Shown: piece after piece, positions 10,211 through 20,570 of the stretch
Numbering within the stretch: the first letter of the stretch is position 1
Layout: the number at the start of each line of letters is the position of its first letter
Assembly: GCA_943736015.1 (NCBI GenBank)
Contig: OX031072.1
Span: 10,815,501-10,879,500, forward strand
Source of the DNA: Tridacna crocea
Lineage: Eukaryota; Mollusca; Bivalvia; Cardiida; Cardiidae
DNA length: 64,000 nucleotides
Reading direction: 5' to 3'
Notes under the pieces: generated by a model
Databases searched by the model: none
What the model was told of the DNA's origin: nothing
What the model saw: only the letters and a program-made list of their open reading frames with translations
Position numbers and translations under genes: made by a program

Positions 10211-10323
10211 AAACTGATCCTGATCTAGAAGACCTTGATGATGGTGAAGACCTTCATGAAAGGCTTGAAAACCTTGACTTTGAAAAGGATACTGATCAAG
10301 TTTGGGAAAGATTAACAGAACAG
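10211..10323 (+). CDS. ZNHIT2: ZNHIT2 acidic linker exon
   Basis: The frame reads ETDPDLEDLDDGEDLHERLE, then NLDFEKDTDQVWERLTEQ, from an acceptor at TCAAGAGCAG to a donor CAG|GTATCC (phase 0). The leading phase fits the phase-1 donor of the zf-HIT exon. WERL is the start of the segment conserved in ZNHIT2 before the helical C-terminal region. Family members usually have about 30 more residues between the finger and this acidic stretch, so a further phase-1/phase-1 exon may lie in 1602-10210; I did not find it. Confidence 0.78.
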
Positions 10324-10727
10324 GTATCCCAGTGTAAGCAATAATCACGCACCTAACGTTTTGCGGCTTATTTTTAAAAAGCAAGAAGGTCGAACAAAAA
10401 AAAAATTCATATTCTTATCTTCATTTACTTTAATCCATTCGTTTTTATCAATGAGAATTTAAGAAGTCGTTTGTCATTCACTGTAGTTGTCAATCCGAAA
10501 GTCCGATACAAATATGGTTGTTTGCCCTCTACGTCATCAATAGTCACGCACTTCCAAAATTGAGTTATGTATGGGGGACCAAGTGGGTCATAATTCTAAC
10601 TTACTTATCAATTTGAAGCAGAGTTTATAAGTGGTAAAATCTATAAGTTTTAAGTTTGAAACTGTTGAAAAATGGAACAAAAATATATCTCAAAATAACT
10701 AACAGTTTTTGAGACAAAGAAATGAAC

Positions 10728-11748
10728 ATATCGTCGAGTGCCCTAACTGCGCCACTGCCCTAACTCCGCCACCTTTCTTATTTTCATCAAAATCTCGCGA
10801 CGTTTCAGAGTGCGCGAGACTTACAGTGCCAAAAGTTTTTACTACATCATAGTAAATACATTCCAATCGTTTTCACCCCAAATTGAGGTGTAAGCTGATA
10901 TTTATTTTGATTTTTATGTCCTCTGACTGTTTTCCTATGTATTTTCGTAATGCATTTTTGTTCTCTTCAAAAATCACCTCTAAAGTCACGAAATACAACT
11001 GTAAACACGTCTTAGATATTTCATCTGCAAATGTTTACATTTTATGAATGAAAATCATGTGACAAAACAAATTTTGCTAAGGCCAAGCAAATCTTTATAG
11101 ATAAGTTTTGGTTCCACGGTCCTTAACTGATATTTGCTTCCTCCATTTTAATTAAAGCCCAACTCATGAACGATCAGATGAACAAATGAACAATATTCTC
11201 ATGTTGCACCTAAGAAAGCTTAACACGAAATTTTAGAGAAGAATATGACAATTAACACGGCCACTATATATTTAATGTACCTTGCGCTACTCTCAGGTAC
11301 AGGTTACCAAGAAAAGTGCATCCTTAAACAATAACCACTGGTAAATCACCTTCATTGACGCTACTAGAACTAGTGGAAAACATGAAAGCAATGACAAACC
11401 CCTGAAGTTATTTATTTTGAAACAACTCAATGTTGAAGTTACATTTGTTAAAAAAAATAATGATATTAATTATTTGGCCTAATTTTTCCGAGACTTGTGA
11501 GAATTTGTCATGTTACGCCAGGTGGCGGAGTTAAGCACACACAAAATGGCGGTTGTTTGTTTGACATGTAGTTAAGTTTGATCAAGTTTTGTAAGTTTAA
11601 AATTATTGTACACATGAATTTTGGTAGAGATTGATGGAAAAAGAACACATTTGACTTTTGCATTTATTTTTGTTTTCGTATATTTTCTATTGATATTTTT
11701 GTTCCAAGATAAATCTTAGGGTGGCGCAGTTTGGGCACTCGAGGATAT
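10728..11748 (+). mobile_element. Complete ~1-kb TIR element
   Basis: The termini are inverted: ATATCGTCGAGTGCCCTAAC at 10728 and GGGCACTCGAGGATAT ending at 11748, with GTGGCGCAGTTTGGGCACTC at 11721. A second motif, GGTGGCGGAG, lies next to the left terminus (inverted) and about 200 bp inside the right one. It sits in the ZNHIT2 intron between the linker and terminal exons. A target duplication could not be recognised and no transposase is encoded. Confidence 0.75.
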
Positions 11749-12387
11749 TTACAAATTTGGTTTTTGAAATATTTTAAAGAGTTTATTCTTCAACAGATGC
11801 ACATGGAAGACTATGGCAAGTGCAATAAAAAAGATCTTTTGCTCCAAGTCGCTAGATGCTGCAACAGAATTTTAAATGTGTCTAGTGCATACAGTTCTCA
11901 TTTTTTCTGTTTTATATAACAAGTATGGTCTGTTTGGGCCTCCATAATTTCTCGATAATTTATTCATAATCATGTGATAGTCAAGTGACCTCGTAGCCCA
12001 GATGTAAACGAAAACGCATGAAAACTCTCAGTCGAGTTGGATGACTGCAAACGAAAAAAATATGTCACTTTCACCTTCAAATTTTTGGGGTTAAGAAATA
12101 TGTATCAAAATGACACTGATTATACAATTTGATCAAGAACTTACTGGAAGATTGTTTGCTTTCCACATAATGACATGTGGCGAAAGATCTTTGAATGGAG
12201 ACGCTAAAATTATCGTATGACATCATGGGTATTTGTGTAGACGACGTATTCGGCCGGCGATCAAGGGTGCGTGATTATTGTGTAGCGTGAAAAAGCATAC
12301 TCGGAGGATATTTAACCCTTTACAGTGACAGTTATTGCAGGTCTTTCTTAAACACTTGTAAGCAATTGACACCTTTGGTAGGAGCCG

Positions 12388-12745
12388 AGCCCTGGTAGCT
12401 TAGTCTGCAGCCTACAGGGTTTTAGAGCAGGAGAAAGCTGGTTCAAACCCTTACTTGGCTGATTTCTCTCAGAGATTTGATGATAGTCATTTTGACAGGA
12501 TTCATTTCTCTCTCACTGCTGACCATTGTAATAGTCACTGCAACGGGATTCATTCCTCTGCGACAGTTGACCATTGTTTCGATGATAATCATGTGAGAAA
12601 GCAGCCAGTGGCTTAGAAAATTGTGCGAAGTACTGATAACAGAAACTCAAGGAATGCATAGACAGGTACACTAGCCGACCCCCCCCCCCCCCCTCCCCCG
12701 CTGTGTTATAACTGAAATAATATCGAAAATGGCATTTTACACCAT
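12388..12745 (+). repeat. tRNA-derived SINE
   Basis: CCTGGTAGCTTAGTCTGCAG at the 5' side resembles box A, and GCTGGTTCAAACCC resembles box B. The body (TGATAGTCATTT..., GTGAGAAAGCAGCCAGTGGC, CACTAGCC...) matches the better copy at 50535-50828. A poly-C run interrupts it at about 12679-12700. Confidence 0.7.
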
Positions 12746-12757
12746 ACATGCAATACC

Positions 12758-12922
12758 AGAAAGGATAGAAAATATTTTGGGAATAAGTGAAATGCTTGTA
12801 GCTAGGATTTTCACTTTTCCCACAATGTTTTCTACCCTATCTACCCACCTGTTCCCATAATCATTTTCAAAAAGCTTTCTTTTTGGCTGTGAAAAATACA
12901 GGGTTGTCTAGAAAAAGGTTGA
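12758..12922 (-). mobile_element. Degenerate M1 MITE next to the ZNHIT2 acceptor
   Basis: A decayed core (GGATAGAAAATATTTTGGGA, then GATTTTCACTTTTCCCACAA) and A end (AAAGCTTTCTTTTTGGCTGT) remain. It ends about 45 bp before the terminal ZNHIT2 exon, so it supplies part of the intron's 3' region. Confidence 0.65.
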
Positions 12923-12969
12923 AGATACACCTGCATTACTTCTTTTGTATCTTTTTTATAGGACAAGAG

Positions 12970-13779
12970 GGAATTCGAGCACATGATCAGTTGATCACTG
13001 ATGGTCGTCTTGGTAACCTGGTGGAAGAATGGACACCATGGTGGAAAGAGGCAGTTCCTGTTGTCATGGAAATGGATTCAGTGAAACAAGACAGCAGTAA
13101 ACCAAATATTAAATCTGAAATTCCAAAAGTATCAGAACTTTTGAGAACAACACCATCGGCTGACGTAAGATATAATCTGTTGAATGTTCTGTACTCGTAT
13201 GCATATATTTGTAGACTACACAATGGGGACCATATTTCCATGGCAACTGAAAGTGCTGAAGACCTGATAAATCTGTCCCATGTTCTAGGTCAAGGTCAAA
13301 ATTTTGAAAGTGTGCGAGATTCAATACAGTCTTGTTTTTCTAAATTACAGTCAAAGAATTGTGGATTTGTCTCCAATATAGAACAGAATTTATCAGTCCT
13401 AAATGATGTGCTGGAGATTATTTCCTGTCCAATCAAAGACAATCCTCTGAGATATATTTTACCAGCAGTGTCTGATTTATTTGAGGTTTTCAGAACTGCA
13501 TATAAATCAACATCCAAACACAGTGTTGGAAAAGCAGCAACTGAGAAAACAGGAACCCACAGAAAACAACTGTTTCAGTGCAAGAAAAAAATTGAATTTT
13601 TGTTAAGTTGGGGACAGAGTTACGGAATGTGTATGCTTAATTTAGTGCCAGAATTGAACCTTGAATATTTGCCCATTAAAAGTGACGTTGATCTTTTCAA
13701 TAAATCTAAATGTGAGTTAAAGATAAAGTGGGGAGGTTGTGTTAAACCAAAGAAGAGGATTCTTGTAGAGGAGCTGTAG
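12970..13779 (+). CDS. ZNHIT2: ZNHIT2 terminal exon
   Basis: It encodes GIRAHDQLITDGRLGNLVEE, WTPWWKE and about 240 further residues ending KIKWGGCVKPKKRILVEEL, then TAG. WxPWW, the mid-region VRYNLLNVLYSYAYICRLHNG-type helical repeat and the C-terminal WGG...LIEEL-type ending are hallmarks of ZNHIT2. The protein links the R2TP chaperone (RUVBL1/2) to U5 snRNP assembly. I chose 12970 as first base because it gives phase 0 with the previous exon and an ungapped WERL...(24 residues)...W spacing as remembered for human; this means the third AG after the pyrimidine tract is used (12961, 12967 and 12969 all end AG). The upstream in-frame ATG at 12883 is in the intron. Confidence 0.88.
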   Translation, partial: GIRAHDQLITDGRLGNLVEEWTPWWKEAVPVVMEMDSVKQDSSKPNIKSEIPKVSELLRTTPSADVRYNLLNVLYSYAYICRLHNGDHISMATESAEDLINLSHVLGQGQNFESVRDSIQSCFSKLQSKNCGFVSNIEQNLSVLNDVLEIISCPIKDNPLRYILPAVSDLFEVFRTAYKSTSKHSVGKAATEKTGTHRKQLFQCKKKIEFLLSWGQSYGMCMLNLVPELNLEYLPIKSDVDLFNKSKCELKIKWGGCVKPKKRILVEEL

Positions 13780-13830
13780 GTTCTTGTAAAATGTAAAACT
13801 TGTTTTTGTTACATTTTTGTTATTGTAGGG

Positions 13831-13966
13831 TTAATTCACGTTTTTGAGGTCGTTAACATTCACAGAGGCCCGTAAAATGCTTTAACGGCCAAGTGCAAAG
13901 CACAAGGGTGTTTAAGTATTTTGAGGGCCTCTGCTAATGTTAATGACTGAAAAAAAGGTGAATTAA
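13831..13966. mobile_element. Short foldback MITE in the ZNHIT2 3' region
   Basis: It is bounded by TTAATTCAC and GTGAATTAA. The arms pair over most of about 60 bp, for example CACAGAGGCCC with GGGCCTCTG and CATTAAC/GTTAACATT stretches. It begins 50 bp after the ZNHIT2 stop, so it may be transcribed in the 3' UTR. Confidence 0.75.
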
Positions 13967-14688
13967 TGCTATTGTTGCATAAAGTAAAGGTATTTTAACA
14001 ATAATTTGCAAAGATAACAAAAATATTTCAATAGAAATGCAAAGAATCGAACTTCAAATGTACTGTTCGTAAATGGGTCAAAACTGGAAGTCGGCGAAGA
14101 AGTTTTTGTTGTGAGCAGGGAAAGGCCATTAGTCCTGTATGCCAGTTTTGATTCTCGGGTGTAAATACACTCCTATTGATTTTTAATACAAACTGGACTT
14201 ATGTGGAATAAACTTGCACATGTTTGGACGATTACAACTAGGATGAATGAATGGATATGAATTTCTGTAACTGAAAGACGACAGTGGGTTCGATCTGCAT
14301 CAAGCGAGGCAGACAGATCACGTTAAAAAATGGGTGGGATGTAGCTGGTTTAGAGTACATTTCGAGGGGAAGTTTTGTTCAGATCTGGATTAAACTGATA
14401 TCCTATGCAAAATTTTGTTTGTGGTGTACTTATATCATCAAAGACATGCCATGAAAAGGATCTAATATGGTATAAATTCCTACAGTTTGATGGTCGGAGT
14501 CTATGGAAAATCTGACAAGGACAAACATTGTTTACAAGGTAGGTCCGAATCGAGGATAGTACAAAGCCGGGCATTAAAGGCGTGTGAATTTACTGATTAA
14601 TACATGTTTTGTCCATTTAATGCTCGATTTTTACCCATTAAGACATGCTTATAATGGCCCGAAAAGGCATGTTTTATGCAATAATAAT
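13967..14688. other. Unassigned intergenic sequence
   Basis: I recognise no gene here. An AATAAA at 14207-14212 could serve as a distal polyadenylation signal for ZNHIT2, which is unproven. Short self-complementary pieces occur near 14560-14660 (GGGCATTAAAGGCGTG / CATTAAGACATGC). Confidence 0.4.
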
Positions 14689-14951
14689 CTTTTATCACAC
14701 ATTGGAGATGTAGACTTGTCCATATTTAAAGCAGTTACAGACAGCAATTTAAATTCAACTCCGATGAGGAAATTTGTCTTTGATAGGGTAGAAAGCATTG
14801 TGGGAAAAGGAGAAAATGCTGGTTACCAGCATTTTCTCCATTTCACACATTTTCTACCCTTCACAAATCAATTTTGATTCTTCAGTCACATTTATATTGT
14901 TTGCAAATGCGTTGAATTTGGACAAATGTATAAATTTGTCGTATGGTAAAG
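14689..14951. mobile_element. M1 MITE with two B ends
   Basis: Both flanks of the core are B-type. The left is an inverted B end (CTTTTATCACACATTGG..., GTAGACTTGTCC) and the right a forward B end (GTTTGCAAATGCGTTGAATT, ATTTGTCGTATGGTAAAGAG). The A end is absent. The core GGAGAAAATGCTGGTTACC is kept. Confidence 0.75.
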
Positions 14952-15097
14952 AGATAACAGTTTGTTTTTGGAAAGGTTGAAACTTTGCAGAAAATACAGA
15001 AACTGCTGGTTACCTCCATTTTGTCTGTTTCCTACAAGATTTTTAATTGCCATGTTCTCAAAGTAATGACAACAAAAATTTAGTTTGTTTGAATTAA

Positions 15098-15319
15098 CTC
15101 TTTGCCAAACAACAAAACTTTAGACTGATCCAAATTGAAAGCACTTGCAGACAACAAATTTAATATTATTCTTAAATTGAAATTTGTTTTAAGCAGGGTA
15201 CAAAACATAATGGGAAAAGGAGAAAATGCTGGTTACCAGCATTTTCTCCTTTTTCCACAATGTTTTCTAGAGGCTTCCTTCTCAGGGTCTTAAAAAACCA
15301 GGGATTATTTGGCAAAGGG
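15098..15319 (-). mobile_element. M1 hairpin MITE, first of a chained pair
   Basis: TTAA at 15094-15097 and 15320-15323. B-core-A order with a nearly perfect hairpin. The right TTAA is shared with the next copy. Confidence 0.9.
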
Positions 15320-15323
15320 TTAA

Positions 15324-15537
15324 CCACACAATCCCTACTTTTGACGCCCCTGAGAAAGAAGCCTTTTGAAAACACTGTAGGAAAAGGAGAAAATGCTGGT
15401 AACCAGCATTTTCTCATTTTCCCACAGTGTTTTCTACCTTTCCAAGAACAAATTTAAAATTTTCAGTCACCTTTAATTTGTCGTCTGCAAATGCTTTCAA
15501 TTTGAACCAGTCTAAAATTTTGTTGTGTGGTAATGAG
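15324..15537 (+). mobile_element. M1 hairpin MITE, second of a chained pair
   Basis: It starts directly after the shared TTAA with CCACACAATCCCTACTTTTG, so about seven terminal bases are missing. A-core-B order with centre GGTAACC; the right TTAA is at 15538-15541. Confidence 0.88.
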
Positions 15538-15541
15538 TTAA

Positions 15542-16165
15542 AGCATTTGCAGATGACAATTTGAAGCTGATATCCTAAAAAACATTGGCATATAACAGTT
15601 ACACATAGAGCCCATGGGCCATAGTAATTCTCTACCATACAGTCTGTATTTTATGGAAAACGAAATGTTTGTTTTTTTCTTTTCTAATTTTGGAGATTTG
15701 ATGATCTTTGATGGTATTTTTTAGTCCTTTACTTACTTACATGAATACACCATTGTTTCATACCATTGCTATTGCTGAAAACAGTATAAGTTTAGCCATG
15801 GATTTGTAATGGTATCCAGTAGTACAATAAAAAAAGTATTATGACTGGTAATATTAGACCTTTTGTCTTTCTTTTTTTTTTTCCCTGCTCTAATCCTCAG
15901 CAAGCTAGTACATGTATGTCATATTATACTGCAAAGAAATTTCTCGTGATCTGATTGGATAATATGCCTCGAACATATATACATGTATCATGTACACTGG
16001 CAAAACCAAGGTAAAAGCAGTTCCTTTTAAGGGGTTCTGTATATATGAATGCACTATCAACACAACATCCGAAATGGCCGTGTCGATCAAGATTAACATC
16101 AAGATTATGGGCCAAGCTGCACTTTGTAGATTGTATTACCAAGGTTTCAGTGACGTCAGTTCCCG
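15542..16165. other. Unassigned intergenic sequence
   Basis: AT-rich DNA with a short fragment of an M1 B end at its start (AAAGCATTTGCAGATGACAA). Small overlapping frames at 15905-16250 occur on both strands and show no codon bias or known motif. Confidence 0.35.
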
Positions 16166-16236
16166 CTGCCACAATGCTTTCCAAAGGCTCCTACAAGCAA
16201 TGCGTAGAAATGAGTATCTATGGAGTAAAGGGTTAA
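16166..16236 (-). mobile_element. M1 subfamily B end fragment
   Basis: CACAATGCTTTCCAAAGGCT to GAGTATCTATGGAGTAAAGG, then GTTAA: the inverted A-type end of the subfamily at 6446 and 26541. Confidence 0.75.
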
Positions 16237-16349
16237 TCTTCGAAAAATGATGATATTTGCCCCTTCAAGGAATTCCGCTAGATGTGATTTGTATTTGAGC
16301 TATGCATTTATTTGTTTCTTTGTTACGGACTTTGTTCTTAAGAATTATG

Positions 16350-16470
16350 GAGTTGCATTAGGCCTCCTTTTGTCAGAGCATGGCTCATGTGTCATTCTTA
16401 TACAACTGTCTCCCATGCGCCATAAGGTTGCTAGTTTAAGTCCTGGCTTGGCCAAAATGAACTGAACCTT
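16350..16470 (+). repeat. R3 end followed by SINE box-B-like piece
   Basis: GCATTAGGCCTCCTTTTGTC and AGAGCATGGCTCATG are the R3 terminus. CATAAGGTTGCTAGTTTAAG and TCCTGGCTTGGCCAAAATGA then resemble the middle of the tRNA-type SINE. Confidence 0.5.
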
Positions 16471-16493
16471 TAATATGACAGGTAGGTACTTAA

Positions 16494-16689
16494 CCCCTTA
16501 CCAAACCACAAGATCTTAGACAGGTCCAAATTGAAAGCATTTGCAGACGTGAAAATAAAAGTGACTGAAAATTTGAAATTTGTACCAAAAAGGAGAGAAA
16601 ACATGGTTACCAGCATTTTCTACTTTTCCCACAATATTTTCAAAAGGCATTCTCAGGGTCGTTAAAAGTTGGGATTGAGTGGTAAAGAG
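16494..16689 (-). mobile_element. M1 MITE, internally shortened
   Basis: TTAA on both sides (16490-16493, 16690-16693). B-core-A order; the left arm of the hairpin is partly deleted (GGAGAGAAAACATGGTTACC). Confidence 0.85.
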
Positions 16690-17102
16690 TTAAACCAACA
16701 CATCTGGGAAGTTGCAAGTTGTAGCTCAGGCTTGGCATAAACTCTCTAAACCTTTGATTCGAAAAGTCAGTGCTTTACTCCCACATGACTGTCTCTCAAG
16801 GCACATATAGATGATCCATGATGAAATGGACTTGTCATGTCTCGAATTCCATATGAGGTCATACATGTACTTTAGGTCAAAATAATCTTTTCACAATGTC
16901 ATTTCAATATCTTTCAAAAGAATATTACAAGACACGTGCATTTTTTTCATTCAATGTTCATATTTCAGTGTCAAACTTGTCTTTTATCCAACAGAAATTT
17001 GGCTGTGAAATATAAATAGTTTGATGAAATGGAAATTATTGACTTGAATTGAGTAGTACATGAAGGAAATATTAACCAATCAATGAACACAGGTGGGTTA
17101 AA

Positions 17103-17310
17103 TTATCTTTACCAAACAACAAAATGTAAGGCTTGTAAGTTGAAGGTTGTTGCAGATGGCAAAATGTTTCTTTAACATTGAAATTCATTTGTGGAAAAGT
17201 AGATGAAGATAACATTGTGGGAAAGGACAAATTGCTTGTTATTTTTGTCTTGTTCAACAACGTTTTTACCTAAGGGGTATTTAAACCTAGGGATTCTTAG
17301 TGTTACTCAT
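17103..17310 (-). mobile_element. Decayed M1 MITE
   Basis: CTTTACCAAACAACAAAATG, GTTGCAGATGGCAAAATG and AACATTGTGGGAAAGGACAA are recognisable, but the second arm and A end are poorly preserved. A further B-end fragment lies at 17376-17420. Confidence 0.55.
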
Positions 17311-17420
17311 TTATCAATTCCATAGTTATATTAAGGAATTATTAACAAAACAATGACCACACTGAAATAAAACTCTTAACCAAAAAACAAAATGTTAGAC
17401 TTCTCCAACTGATTCCATTT

Positions 17421-17819
17421 TCTAAAATTCACATATACATTTCACATAGTCTAGTAAGGGAAATAAGCTGATAAAACTATGACAAAAAAGCACTTTTAAA
17501 ATCATTTTAAAACTATTCCTGTTTAGTGAAGTGTTTCTCTTACATAACTACATTGTATTTTCTATCCAATTTCTAATCTAACACTAATGTCCTGATAAAT
17601 TCCATTTTGTCAAGTGATTTTCATTTTACGATTTCATTGCATATATGTAATTCCATATGAGGTATGAATGCAAATATAACAAGCTCATGAGTATATCATT
17701 CTTGTAAGAATTTACAGAGAATGAAATAGATCTGGTCATTATTACTATTATATTTATTTTTATTATCAGGTTTACTGTAATAATAATCATCATCATAATT
17801 ATATTTTTTTTATTAAATT
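17421..17819. other. Unassigned AT-rich stretch
   Basis: No gene or clear repeat family was seen. It ends in an ATT/TAT-rich tract (17740-17818) that precedes copy B of the 1.7-kb repeat. Confidence 0.4.
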
Positions 17820-19685
17820 ATTGGACGACCAGTTCTTTTTTGTAAGAAAAACGGCACAGGAAATAAACAAGATTCTAATCAGTGCGACTTTTAGAAGTCC
17901 CTGAGGGTTTGCGTGGTACTAAACAGGTAAATGGCTAAAATTATGGAAAAAAAATATAGTCCAAGGGAGAAAACTCATACATACAGACATCATTTCTTGA
18001 ATGGCATAGTTACATCCCTTATATTTGTAGACAGCATAAAACCAGAGACGAATAAACATCGTTACCGTACCAGCCGATATAGCTCAGTAGGTAGAGCGTA
18101 GGACTTGTGAACACAATGTCCTACAGGTTGTGGGTTCGGATCCCCGGCTGGACAACTAAAAAATTACTAATAGTCTTTCGGATGAGACGTTAAACCGAGG
18201 TCCCGTGTGACGGTGCTACACACCGAGCACGTTAAAGAACCAGGCGGAATTCTCAGTAGTTTCGTCCTGTATCCTTGCACTATCCCCCGTAACAACTAAC
18301 CGTCTTCTGGGGGCGTCGCTCAGATGGGCAACCGGTAGCGACGATAAATAAACGAAAATAATCAATCAATCATCGTTACCGTTTGTGAAGTTGATCGAAA
18401 GAAAAAAAAAATGTTCGAAGAGCTGTCATTATTTTTGGTATAATTTAAGACGGGATTGTAGTCGCTGCTAATTCTAAAAATATCACGACAGAACACAAAA
18501 GAAAAAAAAAAGTTGCAGACATGGTTTCTATTTCTATAAATGGGTAGTAGTCTCCCTTGTATTTCATCATGTTTGTAAACAAGGCGACCGCCAAAATTTA
18601 AACTTGGAAGGAACAATTCGGTTCTCAAAGTAAGAGTTTACACCATAAAAATATGATTTTCCGCATAAGATTTATCAACTGACGAACGTATACAATAAAT
18701 TAGCTTTCTTATGTTACAATCTTATAAACTAACATGTTTTCGTTCAATTAGATTTTCGAGGTTACTTAAAAAATATCGTTAATATGGACTGAAATTGTCA
18801 AATTCCAATCATTTCTTAGATCGTTAATCGTACAGCACAGTGAAGAGAGAATAAAACCATACCATTATTTCATGCTGATAAATTGAGATGAGCGTTCGTC
18901 CCCCGATATTATTGACGTTGATTCCAGTTCACATCCCCCTTTTTTAAGTGGAATGGGGTTTTAAGAGGGGGTGTCACTCTCTGTCTTAATCACTTAGACA
19001 ATAAACTGATTTGAAAAAAAAAAACATAACAGCATCCTGCCCTTGATAGAAAAATACCAGAAGACAAACAATTACCATAGAATCAGTGCAAGCAAAATTT
19101 CTGTTTACTTATGAACGTGCAGTCTGGTCTTGAATCTTCTCGGGCCAATCAGAACATTTTTCAAAGACAATTTTTAACTCCTTTGAAATAGCAAAGTTTG
19201 TGTTTTTTAAAAAAATCGACTTGAAAGTTTCAATTCACTAATTTAGCAGGATAAGGGTTATCAGAGGGTCCGGGTTTTTTCTCTAGACTATACAATTTCC
19301 AGGGTATGAATGAGGGCATAAATTAACCTTGCACCGGTTAGCTGTTTGTAATGGTTGAAAAATAGGCTATGCCAAAGGTGGGAGGAGGGGGGTAATAGTA
19401 AGGGAGAGTACTCTTCATAATTAATTGATTGTACGAGTTCTTTTCCTTTGACCATAAAATCATAATGGAATCTGACGGTGACCGTTTTTGGACCCGAGAC
19501 CAATATACACAGTGACACGTACGGAGCTTTAATATCTCTCGTTTACTTTATTCTATCCAATTTTGATCCATCAAAAAGTTCTGTTTCCTCTCCCAGATCT
19601 GTTGCCTACTGCTTTTATTAGCTATTTTCCCGTAGATTTGATTTTCTTAAATGTAATATTACATGCAGTTGGCTGGTTAGGACAG
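17820..19685 (+). repeat. 1.7-kb dispersed repeat, copy B, with SINE insertion
   Basis: It aligns collinearly with 8222-9905: TTGGACGACCAGTTC start, CCAAGGGAGAAAACTCATAC (17965), ATTGTACGAGTTCTTTTCC (19428) and the region after it. Divergence is moderate, with several small indels. The one large difference is the SINE at 18069-18370. Confidence 0.75.
18069..18370 (+). mobile_element. tRNA-derived SINE with 12-bp target duplication
   Basis: The head holds box A (TAGCTCAGTAGGTAGAGCG) and box B (GGGTTCGGATCC). A central domain (TTCGGATGAGACGTTAAACC, GAGGTCCCGTGTGACGGTG) follows, and the tail is ATC/AATC-rich. CATCGTTACCGT flanks it at 18057-18068 and 18371-18382, and copy A of the host repeat lacks the insert. 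The central part resembles conserved SINE domains of invertebrates, but I cannot name it with certainty. Confidence 0.85.
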
Positions 19686-20157
19686 GAAGCCTATCTTAAA
19701 TACGAGGGTTGCTCTATTCTTATTTTTGTAGCTTTGTCTTGAACGCTCTATCCAGCCCTTAACGAAGAAATAATCACAATTATAAGGTTAGGGTTACCCG
19801 GTTGTTTTAGAGGTGGAGAAGGGTTATCTCAGTCAGTTCCCCCCCCCCCCCCAAACAAAAACAAAAAAAAAAAATCTATGACAGATTGATCAACAATATG
19901 AAATTTGAAGTTGGGGAATATTTCTCAAAACTTGATTTGAGGACTATTTCTCCAGAGAAATCGCCCCAATGCTGTCTTAGGACGATTTGTTAAGGGTACG
20001 TTTTCTCCAGGGGACAATTACACCCTACATCTTCCAAAAGTTCTTTCCCTTCTTTTAATCCCGCTATAATGTTTCGTAGACCTCATGAGTAGGATGAACA
20101 GGATTTAACCATTGTGCGAGGAAATAACAACCATGTTTGTCAGCCATCGAATTTAAT
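19686..20157. other. Unassigned sequence with poly-C/poly-A tract
   Basis: A C11-12 run followed by A-rich sequence lies at about 19838-19875. No gene is recognised. If the adjacent retroelement's LTR is longer than 92 bp it would extend into this stretch from 20157 downwards. Confidence 0.4.
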
Positions 20158-20249
20158 CTGTCTGCGCATGTGCAGAACATACAAATAGAAAAAGCTTACA
20201 ATTTCTGTGCCTAAAGTAGTCTTAATATCACTAAATCAATACACTACAT
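20158..20249 (-). repeat. LTR-like terminal repeat (3' side of retroelement)
   Basis: On the minus strand it begins TGTAGTGTATTG directly after a purine-rich tract (GAGAAAAGAAGGGA, 20250-20263), as expected for a polypurine tract and LTR start. It ends GCGCAGACA. The same sequence is at 23974-24065. The true LTR may be longer than the shared 92 bp. Confidence 0.75.
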
Positions 20250-20570
20250 CCCTTCTTTTCTCAGAGTGGTTTTATTGTAATACAGTATTAAGTATTTTAT
20301 CTGAGTAATTCAGAGAAAATATTTATACACTGGATTATATATTCCTGAACTATACAAGTCTTTCCCAAGGATTTCTACTGCAATTTTGGAATGCCAAAGT
20401 AATACGTACATTGGTAAAATTGGTACTTCTAGATAAATGTACTTAATAAATCTTACCTAGATAATCATAACAAAACCCTCTAGTCAATACCTTTGACTAT
20501 AACATGGCAAGAACTTTAAACTGTGTTTCAAGCAGAAAAATATTACATGTACCGGTAAATCTCCACTCAC

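Noticed and set aside
1..11397. Inverted arms taken as the ends of one giant (Polinton-type) element
   Set aside because: The right copy is a complete 1,021-bp element with its own TIRs, no viral-type genes lie between, and host ZNHIT2 exons do.
18069..18145. Functional tRNA gene
   Set aside because: The tRNA-like head is fused to a SINE body with a target duplication, and the acceptor arms do not pair as in a real tRNA.
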